Positions 15,602 to 24,003 of a stretch of 64,000 nucleotides of DNA are shown here, piece after piece. The notes under the pieces were generated by a model that worked only from the letters and a program-made list of their open reading frames with translations, ran no database searches and had not been told where the DNA came from. Origin of the DNA: Shewanella mangrovi (GTDB taxonomy: Bacteria > Pseudomonadota > Gammaproteobacteria > Enterobacterales > Shewanellaceae); the NCBI RefSeq assembly GCF_000753795.1, contig NZ_JPEO01000003.1:62001-126000 (forward strand). Reading direction: 5' to 3'. Positions within the stretch are counted from its first letter, which is position 1. Every line of letters starts with the position of its first letter. Position numbers and translations under genes: made by a program.

Positions 15602-16216
15602 ATGCATAACTACTCTTTGCTGGCCGCCTTTATTCCAACCTTTTTATTAGTGTCGGCAACCCCCGGCATGTGCATGACCTTAGCCATGACGCTTGGGATG
15701 CAGGTGGGGGTTCGTCGGACTACCTGGATGATGATGGGCGAAGTAGTCGGTGTCGCTATCGTCGCTATTGCGGCTGCGCTGGGTGTCGCCGCCGTCATGG
15801 TGCAACATCCGGCTATTTTTCAGCTATTGAAATGGCTTGGTGGTGCTTATCTTATCTGGGTGGGTGTAGGCATGTGGCGCGCACCAGCAATAATAAAATC
15901 TACAGCACAACGTGTTGATGTACGCAGATGGTCGCTGATCTCCCAAGGCTTTATCACCGCAATTGCCAATCCCAAAGGCTGGGCATTTATGATTTCACTG
16001 CTACCGCCTTTTATTGATGCCTCCAAGCCAGTGGCACCGCAACTCAGCGCTTTGATCGCCATCATTATGCTGTCAGAGCTAGTCTGTATGATGGCTTATG
16101 CTACTGGCGGTAAAGGCCTGCGTACGGCACTGCTGCAAGGCAACAAAGTACGTTGGTTAAATCGTTGCTCAGGCGTATTGATGATGCTGGTAGGTGTGTG
16201 GTTAGCGGTTGATTAG
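15602..16216 (+). CDS. LysE/RhtB-family amino-acid exporter
   Basis: Inner-membrane protein of 204 residues with about six hydrophobic helices. FIPTFLLVSATPGMCMTLAM aligns with the LysE signature (LTPGPD...), but the usual PGPD is PGMC here. Other family marks are LLKWLGGAYLIWVGVGMWR and ANPKGWAFMISLLPPFID. Members export amino acids or homoserine lactones; substrate unknown. The start at 15602 gives the usual length and N-terminus; a longer frame from 15551 adds 17 residues. Neither has a clear ribosome site. It ends 26 bp before trmO, so the two may be cotranscribed. Confidence 0.82.
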   Translation: MHNYSLLAAFIPTFLLVSATPGMCMTLAMTLGMQVGVRRTTWMMMGEVVGVAIVAIAAALGVAAVMVQHPAIFQLLKWLGGAYLIWVGVGMWRAPAIIKSTAQRVDVRRWSLISQGFITAIANPKGWAFMISLLPPFIDASKPVAPQLSALIAIIMLSELVCMMAYATGGKGLRTALLQGNKVRWLNRCSGVLMMLVGVWLAVD

Positions 16217-16242
16217 ATGAAAATGTCAGGGAGATAAGTCGT

Positions 16243-16743
16243 ATGCAACAACAAATAATCTACCAAGCTATTGGCGTAGTCCGTAGTCCCTTTACCCAGC
16301 AAGCAGGCACTCCCGTTCAGCCCTCTCACGATAAAGCAACTCGCGGCTTCATTGAGCTCGATGAACAATTCTTACCAGCGCTGCAAGACTTAGCGGGGTT
16401 CTCACATATTTGGGTCTTGTGTCATATGCATCAAGCCAAGCCTCCCAAGCTGACAGTAACCCCATACCTTGATGACAAACCACATGGCTTATTCGCGACG
16501 CGCGCCCCAAGTCGCCCCAATCCTATTGGTATGTCGCTATTGCGCTTAGCCAAGATTGACGGCAATCAACTACATGTTATCGATTTAGATCTGCTGGATG
16601 GCACGCCAGTGCTGGATATCAAACCTTTTGTGCAACAGTTTGATAGCCGCGAGGAGACTCGCTGTGGTTGGTTTGACACCGCGCAAAAGCAGGTCTCACA
16701 GGCCGACGATCGCTTTGCCAATTCGACACCGCGTATCCCGTAG
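16243..16743 (+). CDS. trmO: tRNA (t6A37) N6-methyltransferase, TrmO family, short form
   Basis: SAM-dependent enzyme of the TrmO/TsaA/UPF0066 beta-barrel family, which methylates t6A37 to m6t6A in some threonine tRNAs. The single domain has the family motifs: IGVVRSPF at residue 10, ATRGFIELDEQF, LAGFSHIWVL, GLFATRAPSRPNPIGMSLL and DLLDGTPVLDIKPF. At 166 residues it lacks the C-terminal domain of the 235-residue E. coli TrmO and resembles the short archaeal-type proteins. Whether it is the cell's main TrmO or a paralogue with another substrate is open. It follows the LysE-type gene closely; GGGAG lies about 9 nt before the ATG. Confidence 0.82.
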   Translation: MQQQIIYQAIGVVRSPFTQQAGTPVQPSHDKATRGFIELDEQFLPALQDLAGFSHIWVLCHMHQAKPPKLTVTPYLDDKPHGLFATRAPSRPNPIGMSLLRLAKIDGNQLHVIDLDLLDGTPVLDIKPFVQQFDSREETRCGWFDTAQKQVSQADDRFANSTPRIP

Positions 16744-16807
16744 TTTTGAGATGGCGGCCCGCCATGAGCCAAGCTCACGGCATACCACCTGCCTTTATGA
16801 ATCACCA

Positions 16808-17560
16808 CTAGCTAATTTTCTGATTATTGGCGGTCACTGACACAGCACCCGAGGCAGAAAACAGAATCTTAGCTGCTGCACTGCCATTTGTACTCGCGTC
16901 AGGTGCAGTTGCAGTCGCCGCAGCCGAGTTTCCACCGCCGACAACATTGGCCAACGCATCAAGCGTACGCAGCTCTTTGACCATCGCCGGATCATTATTC
17001 AGCGCATCGGTAAGCTGCTGTTTATATGGGTAGTCTTCTGGTACTTGCAGATTGCCTTCTGCATCAAACGAGATTGCACTAGGACCAGCGGTTATCTTAT
17101 TGTTCTGCAGTAAATCACTCATGCCCGCAGCAACATGCGAAGACAGCGACTTCACGTTTGCTAACGAAGGCAACAAGCTGACTGGCGCGCTGTAAGTATC
17201 TTGGCTACTTTGATTGTCGGTTGCGAAATACTGGTCAAGATTAACGGCTTTGTTGCCGGCACTGGTATCCATTTTATAAATTGCACTTGCATGCTGCACC
17301 GCTGGCGTTTGCGCCAATTTTTTCGCGGCGTTCGAAATAGATACTGCACTCTCTTGGCCGCTAGCATGTGTTGCGGTCGCATGCTGGTTACCAGTCGTCG
17401 TTTTTGCCGCGGCGGCATATTGACTGCTGACCGTTGCCGCCTTTGGGTTTGCCGTTGCCGCTTTAGTATTTGCAATGGTGGCAGATGGTGACTGCGCAGC
17501 ACTCTGCTGTTGGCTATTGGCCTGCGCTTGTAGAAAGGGATTGGTAGAAGATACCTGCAT
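16808..17560 (-). CDS. Ala/Thr/Asn-rich protein of unknown function
   Basis: I do not recognise a family. 250 residues: no signal peptide or membrane segment; residues 1-70 are low-complexity (Gln, Ala, Thr, Ser); AVSISNAAKKLA follows near residue 71; a middle part has YKMDTSAGNKAVNLDQYFAT, and the region around residues 165-205 (FDAEGNLQVPEDYPYKQQLT, then a helical stretch) looks folded; the tail is again Ala/Ser-rich. The codon pattern and a good fit of frame to composition argue it is real. The VSIS-AAKKLA phrase resembles segments in secreted or flagellar-associated proteins, but this is weak. It is convergent with trmO and divergent from the DHA2 transporter. Confidence 0.65.
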   Translation of the reverse strand: MQVSSTNPFLQAQANSQQQSAAQSPSATIANTKAATANPKAATVSSQYAAAAKTTTGNQHATATHASGQESAVSISNAAKKLAQTPAVQHASAIYKMDTSAGNKAVNLDQYFATDNQSSQDTYSAPVSLLPSLANVKSLSSHVAAGMSDLLQNNKITAGPSAISFDAEGNLQVPEDYPYKQQLTDALNNDPAMVKELRTLDALANVVGGGNSAAATATAPDASTNGSAAAKILFSASGAVSVTANNQKIS

Positions 17561-17825
17561 CTTGTGTCCTTTTGCGTTACGTCTTCAAGTTGACGGGAAC
17601 ACAACAAGCAGCAAAGCACAGGCCAAAAGCTTCATCTTTAGAGTAAAATATTGTCAATATTCAATAACATACAATTAAATTTTGTATATTTTTGTATCAC
17701 ACAAGTTCGGTACCTTCGCCTTCATTTCAATCCAATAGTAATCACCTAAGCCCACCCGCGTCAGTGTGTTATCTGCCTAACCAATGGCGTAAACTAGCCC
17801 AATATTATTCTTAACGCTTGCTGGC

Positions 17826-19226
17826 ATGATAAATATTGATCGTCGTACTGCCACCGCATTACTTGTGGCGGGGGCAATGTTTATGCAAATTTTAGATGCA
17901 ACCGTCATCACCACCGCTTTGCCCGCCATTGCCGCAGATTTCCACACGCCACCCCCCCATCTGTCGTTAGGCGTATCGGCTTATCTGATCGCTATGACCG
18001 TTTTTGTGCCATTGAGCGGTTGGGCGACTGAACGCTATGGCGCCAGAACGATATTTAGCGGATCAATTGTGGTGTTTGCCCTAGCATCGGCCTTATGCGC
18101 ACTCTGCCAAGATCTGACCCAGTTTACGCTGGCGCGGATCCTACAAGGTATAGGCGGTGCCATGATGGTGCCCGTCGGCCGTTTAGTTGTGCTACGAGAT
18201 ACACCAAAATCAGAGATGGTACATGCCATTGCCATCCTGACGTGGCCCGCGTTAGTCGCGCCACTGATTGGACCGGTAATGGGCGGCTGGATTGCAACGC
18301 ATTGGAGCTGGCATTGGATTTTCCTACTCAATCTGCCGCTCAGCGCCATCGCAATTATGGCGGCACTGCGACTCATCCCTCACACAGAACGGAGCGAGCA
18401 TAGCTTTGATGTGAAGGGATTTATTCTGAGTGGCTTAGGGGTAGGCTTGACCATGACCGGGATCGAATTTAGCAGCCGCGATGATATTGCGCTGTGGTTT
18501 TCGATAGCACTGCTTATCGCTGGCTTGCTGATGATCTGGCAAACCGTACTGCATCTAAAGCAAACACCGAAGCCGCTGTTTAATCTGGCACCAATTGCCA
18601 TTCGCACGTTTCGCGTGTCTATTGTCGGCGGCTCGTTATTCCGCATTGCAATCTCTTCGGTACCGTTTCTGCTGCCCTTGATGTTTCAAGTGGGGTTTGG
18701 CTTTAGTGCAGTGACGTCTGGTGCTTTGTTACTGTGGTTATTTGCTGGCAACTTAGCGATGAAAACCGTGACCACGCCAATAATGAACCGTTTTGGTTTT
18801 AAAAAGGTTTTAGTCATCAATGGGCTGATGGTGGTGATTGGGTTTGTGGCAATGGCATATATCGCGGCTGACACCCCAAAATGGTTAATCGCTACACTAC
18901 TGTTTGTGAGTGGCATGAACCGCTCAATGCACTTTACGGCCATGAATACTATCGGCTTTGCTGATATTCCTGCCAAACAAATGCCAGATGCCAATACCCT
19001 GCAAGCAGTGATTTTACAGATGAACTTAGGCGCCGGGATCGCCATTGGCGCCTTAAGTTTGGCGGTTGCAAGCATGCTCAATGGCGGTGTCAGTGCCCAC
19101 GCAACCGCGGCAGATTTTGCGTTATCTATGTGGTTTATAGCTGGCATTGCCTTATTGGCCATCATAGATTGCGCGCGCTTACCCGCCAATGCGGGTGCCA
19201 GTGTACTCAAGCAACGTCGGCACTAG
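17826..19226 (+). CDS. DHA2-family MFS drug:H+ antiporter
   Basis: Inner-membrane transporter of 466 residues with about 14 hydrophobic helices, of the DHA2 (EmrB/MdtD-like) branch. Motifs: MQILDATVITTALPAIAADF in TM1 (motif D1), GWATERYGARTIF (motif A), RILQGIGGAMMVPVGRLVVL (motif B) and LIGPVMGGWIATHWSWHWIF (motif C), followed by NLPLSAIAI. Probably exports drugs, dyes or metabolites using proton influx; substrate unknown. There is no membrane-fusion EmrA partner beside it, so it likely works alone, as MdtD does. It ends 12 bp from the convergent ybjQ gene. Confidence 0.87.
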   Translation: MINIDRRTATALLVAGAMFMQILDATVITTALPAIAADFHTPPPHLSLGVSAYLIAMTVFVPLSGWATERYGARTIFSGSIVVFALASALCALCQDLTQFTLARILQGIGGAMMVPVGRLVVLRDTPKSEMVHAIAILTWPALVAPLIGPVMGGWIATHWSWHWIFLLNLPLSAIAIMAALRLIPHTERSEHSFDVKGFILSGLGVGLTMTGIEFSSRDDIALWFSIALLIAGLLMIWQTVLHLKQTPKPLFNLAPIAIRTFRVSIVGGSLFRIAISSVPFLLPLMFQVGFGFSAVTSGALLLWLFAGNLAMKTVTTPIMNRFGFKKVLVINGLMVVIGFVAMAYIAADTPKWLIATLLFVSGMNRSMHFTAMNTIGFADIPAKQMPDANTLQAVILQMNLGAGIAIGALSLAVASMLNGGVSAHATAADFALSMWFIAGIALLAIIDCARLPANAGASVLKQRRH

Positions 19227-19238
19227 TGCGTGATGCAT

Positions 19239-19559
19239 TTAATGACGCACTAACGTTACCGCTGTGCCATAGGCCAGCATTTCCGACATCCCCTGCATAA
19301 TGGCACTGGTGGTAAAGCGTACGTTTACCACCGCATCGGCACCGAGTGCTGCTGCATTTTCGAGCATGCGTTCGATTGCAATTTGTCGCGCTTCAGTCAG
19401 CATTTCGGTATAACCGGCAATTTCACCGCCGATAATGGTTTTTAGCCCCGCCATAATATCGCGGCCAATATGTTTGCTCCGGACCACATTGCCAGTGACG
19501 ACACCTAAGGTTTCACTGACCTCAAAACCTGCAATGTCTGCCGTTGTTGATAATTTCAT
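19239..19559 (-). CDS. ybjQ: YbjQ family (UPF0145) protein
   Basis: Small soluble protein of 106 residues, UPF0145/YbjQ family. Typical sequence: VVRSKHIGRDIMAGLKTIIG, then GGEIAGYTEMLTEARQIAIE and GADAVVNVRFTTS. The family forms pentamers of a dodecin-like fold; function is not established, though a heavy-metal-binding role has been suggested. The start used is the third of three adjacent start codons, because GGAG is 5 nt upstream of it and overlaps the first. It converges on the DHA2 gene with no terminator between them. Confidence 0.85.
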   Translation of the reverse strand: MKLSTTADIAGFEVSETLGVVTGNVVRSKHIGRDIMAGLKTIIGGEIAGYTEMLTEARQIAIERMLENAAALGADAVVNVRFTTSAIMQGMSEMLAYGTAVTLVRH

Positions 19560-19614
19560 CATCACTCCTTATGAATGCCAGCTGTTGCCTTATTCCAATA
19601 TCTCTGAGACAGAT

Positions 19615-21546
19615 TTACATATTGATACTTAACACCACATTGGGCGTAATGTCATCAGCCACTTTTAGTGTTGGGTCTAGCGTCAACAACTGCTGATAGA
19701 GCTCTGGGCGAAACTTTTTTAACCTTGCAATACGACGCAGATGATTCGGCTCCAATGACAAACAAGCTTGCAAAATTTGCTTGGTTCCTTCAAAGAGTTG
19801 GTTGTCCGCGTAACTTTTATCCAGTGCGTAATCTAAGCCATCGGGGCCATAACGATTGCTGAAGGGATCGACTTGCTCGGTTAACAACCATTGCACCTTG
19901 TCGGGCGCATTACTAAAAAACACGCTGTAGAGATTACCGCCGTGTACATCCTGTTGGTGAAGATCAAAACCCTGCTCCACCAACGCCTGCAATTTCTCAG
20001 GCGTTGCATAGGACAGTGCCGCGAGACTTTCTGGCAATACTGGCTGTAAACGGCTATTCCACGCCTCAAGTAACTCCGGGTTTCTTATAAGCTGCATTAA
20101 CACTATCGATGTGTCCACTGAGTCCAGCGCTGTAGACTGCAACAATTCCGTCAACGAGTTCACCACAAACGTCCCCAACATAGCGTCTCGCAGCTGCTTT
20201 TCATGAGCGCCTCTACTCGCTCCCCAGTTACGTTGCTGGTAAATCGCGACGAATGCCGGGTCCTCAGTTTGCAACGCATCCAGTAAGGCTTCCCCTTGAT
20301 ACTTGGCGGATAGATCGTTGATAAGCCCATTCACTTGTGCAGGCGATAGTAAACCCTCAGTATCTAACTGTTGATCAGCTAACTGCTGACATTGTTCACG
20401 TTGTTTCACTAAGGCTGCCATACGGTCGGCTTGCGCATCTAATGCGGCCTTAATTTCTGTGTTCGCTTCAACGGGAAAGGTCGTCATTGCTGGGTAAGTT
20501 GCCTGTTGCGATAACAGATAATCAGTAACTTCATCGGCGACATTTAACCACTGCATGTTAAGTAAGCCAGAGCCAAAATATTGGCCATTTTCTGTGGTGG
20601 TTAACGCCACTTTATAACCGTTTTCAACAAGGTATTGCACGGTTGCCAAGGTGTTTTGGATATCATCTTTTCCCATGCGTCGATGCAATAACGCCCGTTC
20701 GATAGGCCCTATCAATCCATCGGTTTGCGTTGGCGTAACGCCATGCTCCGCCAGCAGTTTCAGCATGGGCACATCAAGTTCGTATGCGGCATAGTCGGCA
20801 ATATTCATAAAGGGTGTTGAACTTGAAAAGTTGACCACCACCGGCTGGGAGCTCAACGCTGGTGCTGGCACATGTTCCAATAACAAGGCTAACTTATTGT
20901 AGGGAATACCATTCAGCATCAGGCTGACAAACTGCCCACTGGTCAAACTCATCTCGGCAATTTGCGCAGAAAATTGCGCATCGTCTAATGCAAGTAGTGG
21001 TTTAAGCTGATCAGAAAACTGGTAGTAATCTTTGCCAGCGTTGTCTTCTACGCGCATCATTTTGCGTTGTTGTTCGCTAAGCGAACTCAGGTAGGCATTA
21101 TCTGAATCGGTGTCATCTGCACCGTCATCGGTATACCCCATAGCAAGCAATTGCTGATAGCGCCATGCGCGCATTAACTGCATCTGATAATTGGCGGCAT
21201 CCTCTGCCGGTACTTGTTGCAACAGCAGCTCATAAGGCGTGCCATTATCGAGCGTATTGAGCAATGCCACCAGCAACTCGTCATTGCCAAAATCACTCGG
21301 TTGCGGAATGGAGTCTTGCCAACATTGACTGACGAGGGCTCGTCGCTCTTCAATGGTCGGAACAGCCGCCTGCGCAACATCCTTAGCGACTGAGGCATTG
21401 CTGCTAGTTGCAGCCTCGACTGATGTTTCAATCTCAGACATGGCACTTTGGGGACCGACCACGGGCGCTGAGTGCATCAGCCACCACGCAAGAAATACAA
21501 CTACTATCAAAGACAAAAAGCTAATCCATAGCGTAGGCTTCACCAT
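19615..21546 (-). CDS. membrane-anchored protein with ankyrin-like repeats, unknown function
   Basis: I do not recognise a named family. 643 residues: one N-terminal transmembrane helix (residues 7-25, LWISFLSLIVVVFLAWWL), a Ser/Ala/Thr linker, then a long helical domain facing the periplasm by the anchor topology. Stretches such as LLAEHGVTPTQTDGLIGPIE, VQYLVENGYKVALTTTENGQ and ALVEQGFDLHQQDVHGGNLY have the helix-turn-helix-loop pattern of degenerate ankyrin repeats. These usually mediate protein contacts. GGAG precedes the ATG closely. It is divergent from ppk, with 340 bp between them; whether the two are related is unknown. Confidence 0.7.
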   Translation of the reverse strand: MVKPTLWISFLSLIVVVFLAWWLMHSAPVVGPQSAMSEIETSVEAATSSNASVAKDVAQAAVPTIEERRALVSQCWQDSIPQPSDFGNDELLVALLNTLDNGTPYELLLQQVPAEDAANYQMQLMRAWRYQQLLAMGYTDDGADDTDSDNAYLSSLSEQQRKMMRVEDNAGKDYYQFSDQLKPLLALDDAQFSAQIAEMSLTSGQFVSLMLNGIPYNKLALLLEHVPAPALSSQPVVVNFSSSTPFMNIADYAAYELDVPMLKLLAEHGVTPTQTDGLIGPIERALLHRRMGKDDIQNTLATVQYLVENGYKVALTTTENGQYFGSGLLNMQWLNVADEVTDYLLSQQATYPAMTTFPVEANTEIKAALDAQADRMAALVKQREQCQQLADQQLDTEGLLSPAQVNGLINDLSAKYQGEALLDALQTEDPAFVAIYQQRNWGASRGAHEKQLRDAMLGTFVVNSLTELLQSTALDSVDTSIVLMQLIRNPELLEAWNSRLQPVLPESLAALSYATPEKLQALVEQGFDLHQQDVHGGNLYSVFFSNAPDKVQWLLTEQVDPFSNRYGPDGLDYALDKSYADNQLFEGTKQILQACLSLEPNHLRRIARLKKFRPELYQQLLTLDPTLKVADDITPNVVLSINM

Positions 21547-21707
21547 TCACTCCTGCACTGTTTGCTCGGCACCGGCCGTCAAACCAGTGATTCATAATTA
21601 ATAACAACAAGCTTTAACATTACTATCTTACCGCTGGCTGACCGACAATGAGGTATGTGGGTAATTATTGTCATATCGACGACACAAATCTGTCACAAAA
21701 CGCAGTT

Positions 21708-21725
21708 TTGTCATATCGCCTTCAT
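21708..21725 (+). promoter_or_regulatory. PhoB-box candidate upstream of ppk
   Basis: TTGTCAT-ATCG-CCTTCAT fits the two-repeat Pho box (CTGTCAT, 4-nt spacer, CTGTCAT) at 11 of 14 repeat positions. The 11-mer TTGTCATATCG also occurs 40 bp upstream at 21668, and CTGTCAC lies at 21690. It is about 165 bp before ppk, which in other gammaproteobacteria is phosphate-regulated. Confidence 0.4.
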
Positions 21726-21889
21726 AAACCACTGCTAGCCTGTGGCAACTCTCAAGGGGTTCGCGGTCCTTGTTAGATTTTACCGTTATCTGCGCAGAGC
21801 ATATTGCTTTTTTATCAAGCGAGTGCTTTGCTGACAAAGGGATAAGCTGATCAACAACCGCGTGTACTCAGTTTTCAAGGAATTAATCT

Positions 21890-24001
21890 GTGTCTCCATC
21901 GTCCGAAAAGTTTTCTATTGATAAAGAGCTTTCTTGGTTGTCTTTTAATGAACGAGTGTTGCAGGAAGCAGCAGATAGCACGGTCCCGCTAGTCGAACGG
22001 GTAAGATTCTTAGGGATCTATTCCAGCAATATGGATGAGTTTTTCCGCGTCAGAGTTGCCGCCGTGCGTCGTTCTATGCTGCTCTCCAGCCTGCAGGATG
22101 GCCGCAACTCTAGCAAACACTTGATGGCCAAAATTCAAACCAAGGTGGTGTTACTGCAGGAACGATTCGACGCCATCTATAGTGAGCTAATGCGCGAGTT
22201 GGCGCGACATAATATCTTTCTGATCAACGAGACACAGTTAAGTGAATTTCACAGTCAGTGGCTAAAACGCCATTTCCAAGATCATCTTAAACGCCATATT
22301 GCACCGCTGATCATTCATAACACCACCGACTTGGTGAAGCATATCAATGACAACTCCACCTACTTAGTTGTGTGTTTGTACACGCCTGAAAGACGTCAGT
22401 ATGCGTTGGTGGAAGTTCCGACCAAAAATGTTGAACGTTTTATTCAGTTACCGCCTGAAAAAACCAAACTGAAAAAGCACCTGATTTTGCTCGATAACAT
22501 TATTCGTCACTGTGTAGATGAACTGTTCGCACCATTTTTTGAGTATGAACACATTGAAGCCTACTCGATGAAATTCACCCGTGATGCGGAGTTTGATCTC
22601 ACCGACGAGTTGGAGCAAAGCCAACTGGAAAAATTGACTAAAGGCTTGAAGCAGCGTCTCACCGCGGAACCGGTTCGGCTGGTGTATGACCGTGAAATGC
22701 CAGAACATATGCTGGCGATGCTGACCACGCATCTCAATATTTCCAATACTGAATGTATTATTCCGGGTGGTCGCTACCATAGCTTTAAAGACTTTATTGG
22801 CTTTCCAAATCCTGGCCGCAAGCATCTGGTCAATGAAAAAATTACCGCGCTGGATTGTTCGATATTCAAACATTTCCAGAACAAATTTGATGCCATCCAA
22901 TATCGCGACATTATGGTGTACTACCCCTACCATAAATTCTCTCACTTTACCGAACTGGTGCGTCAGGCTGCTTACGACCCCAAAGTACGCTTTATTAAAC
23001 TGAACATTTACCGGGTAGCGAAAAAGTCCCGCATCATTCAATCACTGATTGATGCCGTGAAAAATGGCAAACAAGTGACCGCCATTATTGAGTTACGTGC
23101 TCGTTTTGATGAAATGAACAACATCGAATGGAGCCGTGAACTCGCCGAGGCTGGTGTAACCGTACACCATGGTATTCCGAGTTTAAAAGTCCACTCCAAG
23201 CTGTGTTTAATTGGCCGCGAAGAGGAAGGCGAAACCAAACTCTATGGCCATATTGGCTCAGGTAACTTTAACGAAAGTACCGCCAAAATTTATACCGACG
23301 TATCCCTCTTTACCGCCAAACAGGAAATCTGTCGCGAAATTGCCCAAGTGTTTGACTTTATTCAGCATCCATACAAACGTTTTGATTTTAAAGAGTTAAT
23401 TGTATCTCCGGTGAACGTACGTACTGAGCTGGAGGGCCTGATCAACGCCGAAATCAGGGCTGCACATACGGGCCATAAAGCGGCGATCACCCTGAAACTC
23501 AACAACTTGGTTGATGAAATCCTCATTCAAAAACTCTACGAAGCCTCAGCTGCTGGTGTCAAAATCAAGCTGATGATCCGCGGCATGTGTTGTCTGCTGC
23601 CAGAAATTCCCGGCATCAGTGACAATATTCAGGTTTACAGTATCGTCGATAGGTTCCTTGAACATTCACGCATAATGTTGTTTTATGCAGGTGGAGAAAA
23701 CAAACTGTTCCTCTGCTCTGCTGACTGGATGAGTCGCAATATCGACAGCCGTGTTGAAGTCAGTGCGCCAATTTATGATCCGCTGATCAAAGGCATTTTG
23801 ATGGATATTCTGGCGTTACAATTCAGCGATAACACCAAGTCGCGTATCATCAATAAAGAGCAGGCGAATATCTATAAATCTCGCGGCAACAAACGCAAAG
23901 TACGCTCACAAATAGCCGTGCTGCAATATTTGCAAGCCGTTGAGAAAAAGTTCCAACAACAACTCAACGCCCCACAAGAGGACGATGTAGCAGGAGAGTG
24001 A
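21890..24001 (+). CDS. ppk1: polyphosphate kinase
   Basis: Makes inorganic polyphosphate reversibly from ATP; membrane-associated tetramer. 703 residues, close to the 688 of E. coli PPK1. All domains are present: N-terminal helical domain (LSWLSFNERVLQEAAD, IYSSNMDEFFRVRVA), head domain, and two phospholipase-D-like catalytic domains. The phosphorylated His is H435 in HGIPSLKVHSKL, the same number as in E. coli; the second catalytic motif region is FLEHSRIMLFYAGGENKLFL. The start is GTG with AAGGA about 10 nt upstream. The stop overlaps the first possible ppx start, so the two form an operon. A Pho-box-like sequence upstream suggests phosphate control. Confidence 0.95.
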   Translation: MSPSSEKFSIDKELSWLSFNERVLQEAADSTVPLVERVRFLGIYSSNMDEFFRVRVAAVRRSMLLSSLQDGRNSSKHLMAKIQTKVVLLQERFDAIYSELMRELARHNIFLINETQLSEFHSQWLKRHFQDHLKRHIAPLIIHNTTDLVKHINDNSTYLVVCLYTPERRQYALVEVPTKNVERFIQLPPEKTKLKKHLILLDNIIRHCVDELFAPFFEYEHIEAYSMKFTRDAEFDLTDELEQSQLEKLTKGLKQRLTAEPVRLVYDREMPEHMLAMLTTHLNISNTECIIPGGRYHSFKDFIGFPNPGRKHLVNEKITALDCSIFKHFQNKFDAIQYRDIMVYYPYHKFSHFTELVRQAAYDPKVRFIKLNIYRVAKKSRIIQSLIDAVKNGKQVTAIIELRARFDEMNNIEWSRELAEAGVTVHHGIPSLKVHSKLCLIGREEEGETKLYGHIGSGNFNESTAKIYTDVSLFTAKQEICREIAQVFDFIQHPYKRFDFKELIVSPVNVRTELEGLINAEIRAAHTGHKAAITLKLNNLVDEILIQKLYEASAAGVKIKLMIRGMCCLLPEIPGISDNIQVYSIVDRFLEHSRIMLFYAGGENKLFLCSADWMSRNIDSRVEVSAPIYDPLIKGILMDILALQFSDNTKSRIINKEQANIYKSRGNKRKVRSQIAVLQYLQAVEKKFQQQLNAPQEDDVAGE
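23993..23996 (+). promoter_or_regulatory. Shine-Dalgarno deciding the ppx start
   Basis: GGAG lies 7 nt before TTG at 24004 but only 1 nt before the GTG at 23998. This favours the TTG start, inside a coupled ppk-ppx junction. Confidence 0.55.
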
Positions 24002-24003
24002 CC

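Noticed and set aside
18686-19210. 174-codon minus-strand frame inside the DHA2 transporter
   Set aside because: Shadow of a membrane-protein gene; composition is what antisense of hydrophobic codons gives.
22448-23041. 197-codon minus-strand frame inside ppk1
   Set aside because: Antisense to conserved PPK1 catalytic sequence, with no ribosome site or family resemblance.
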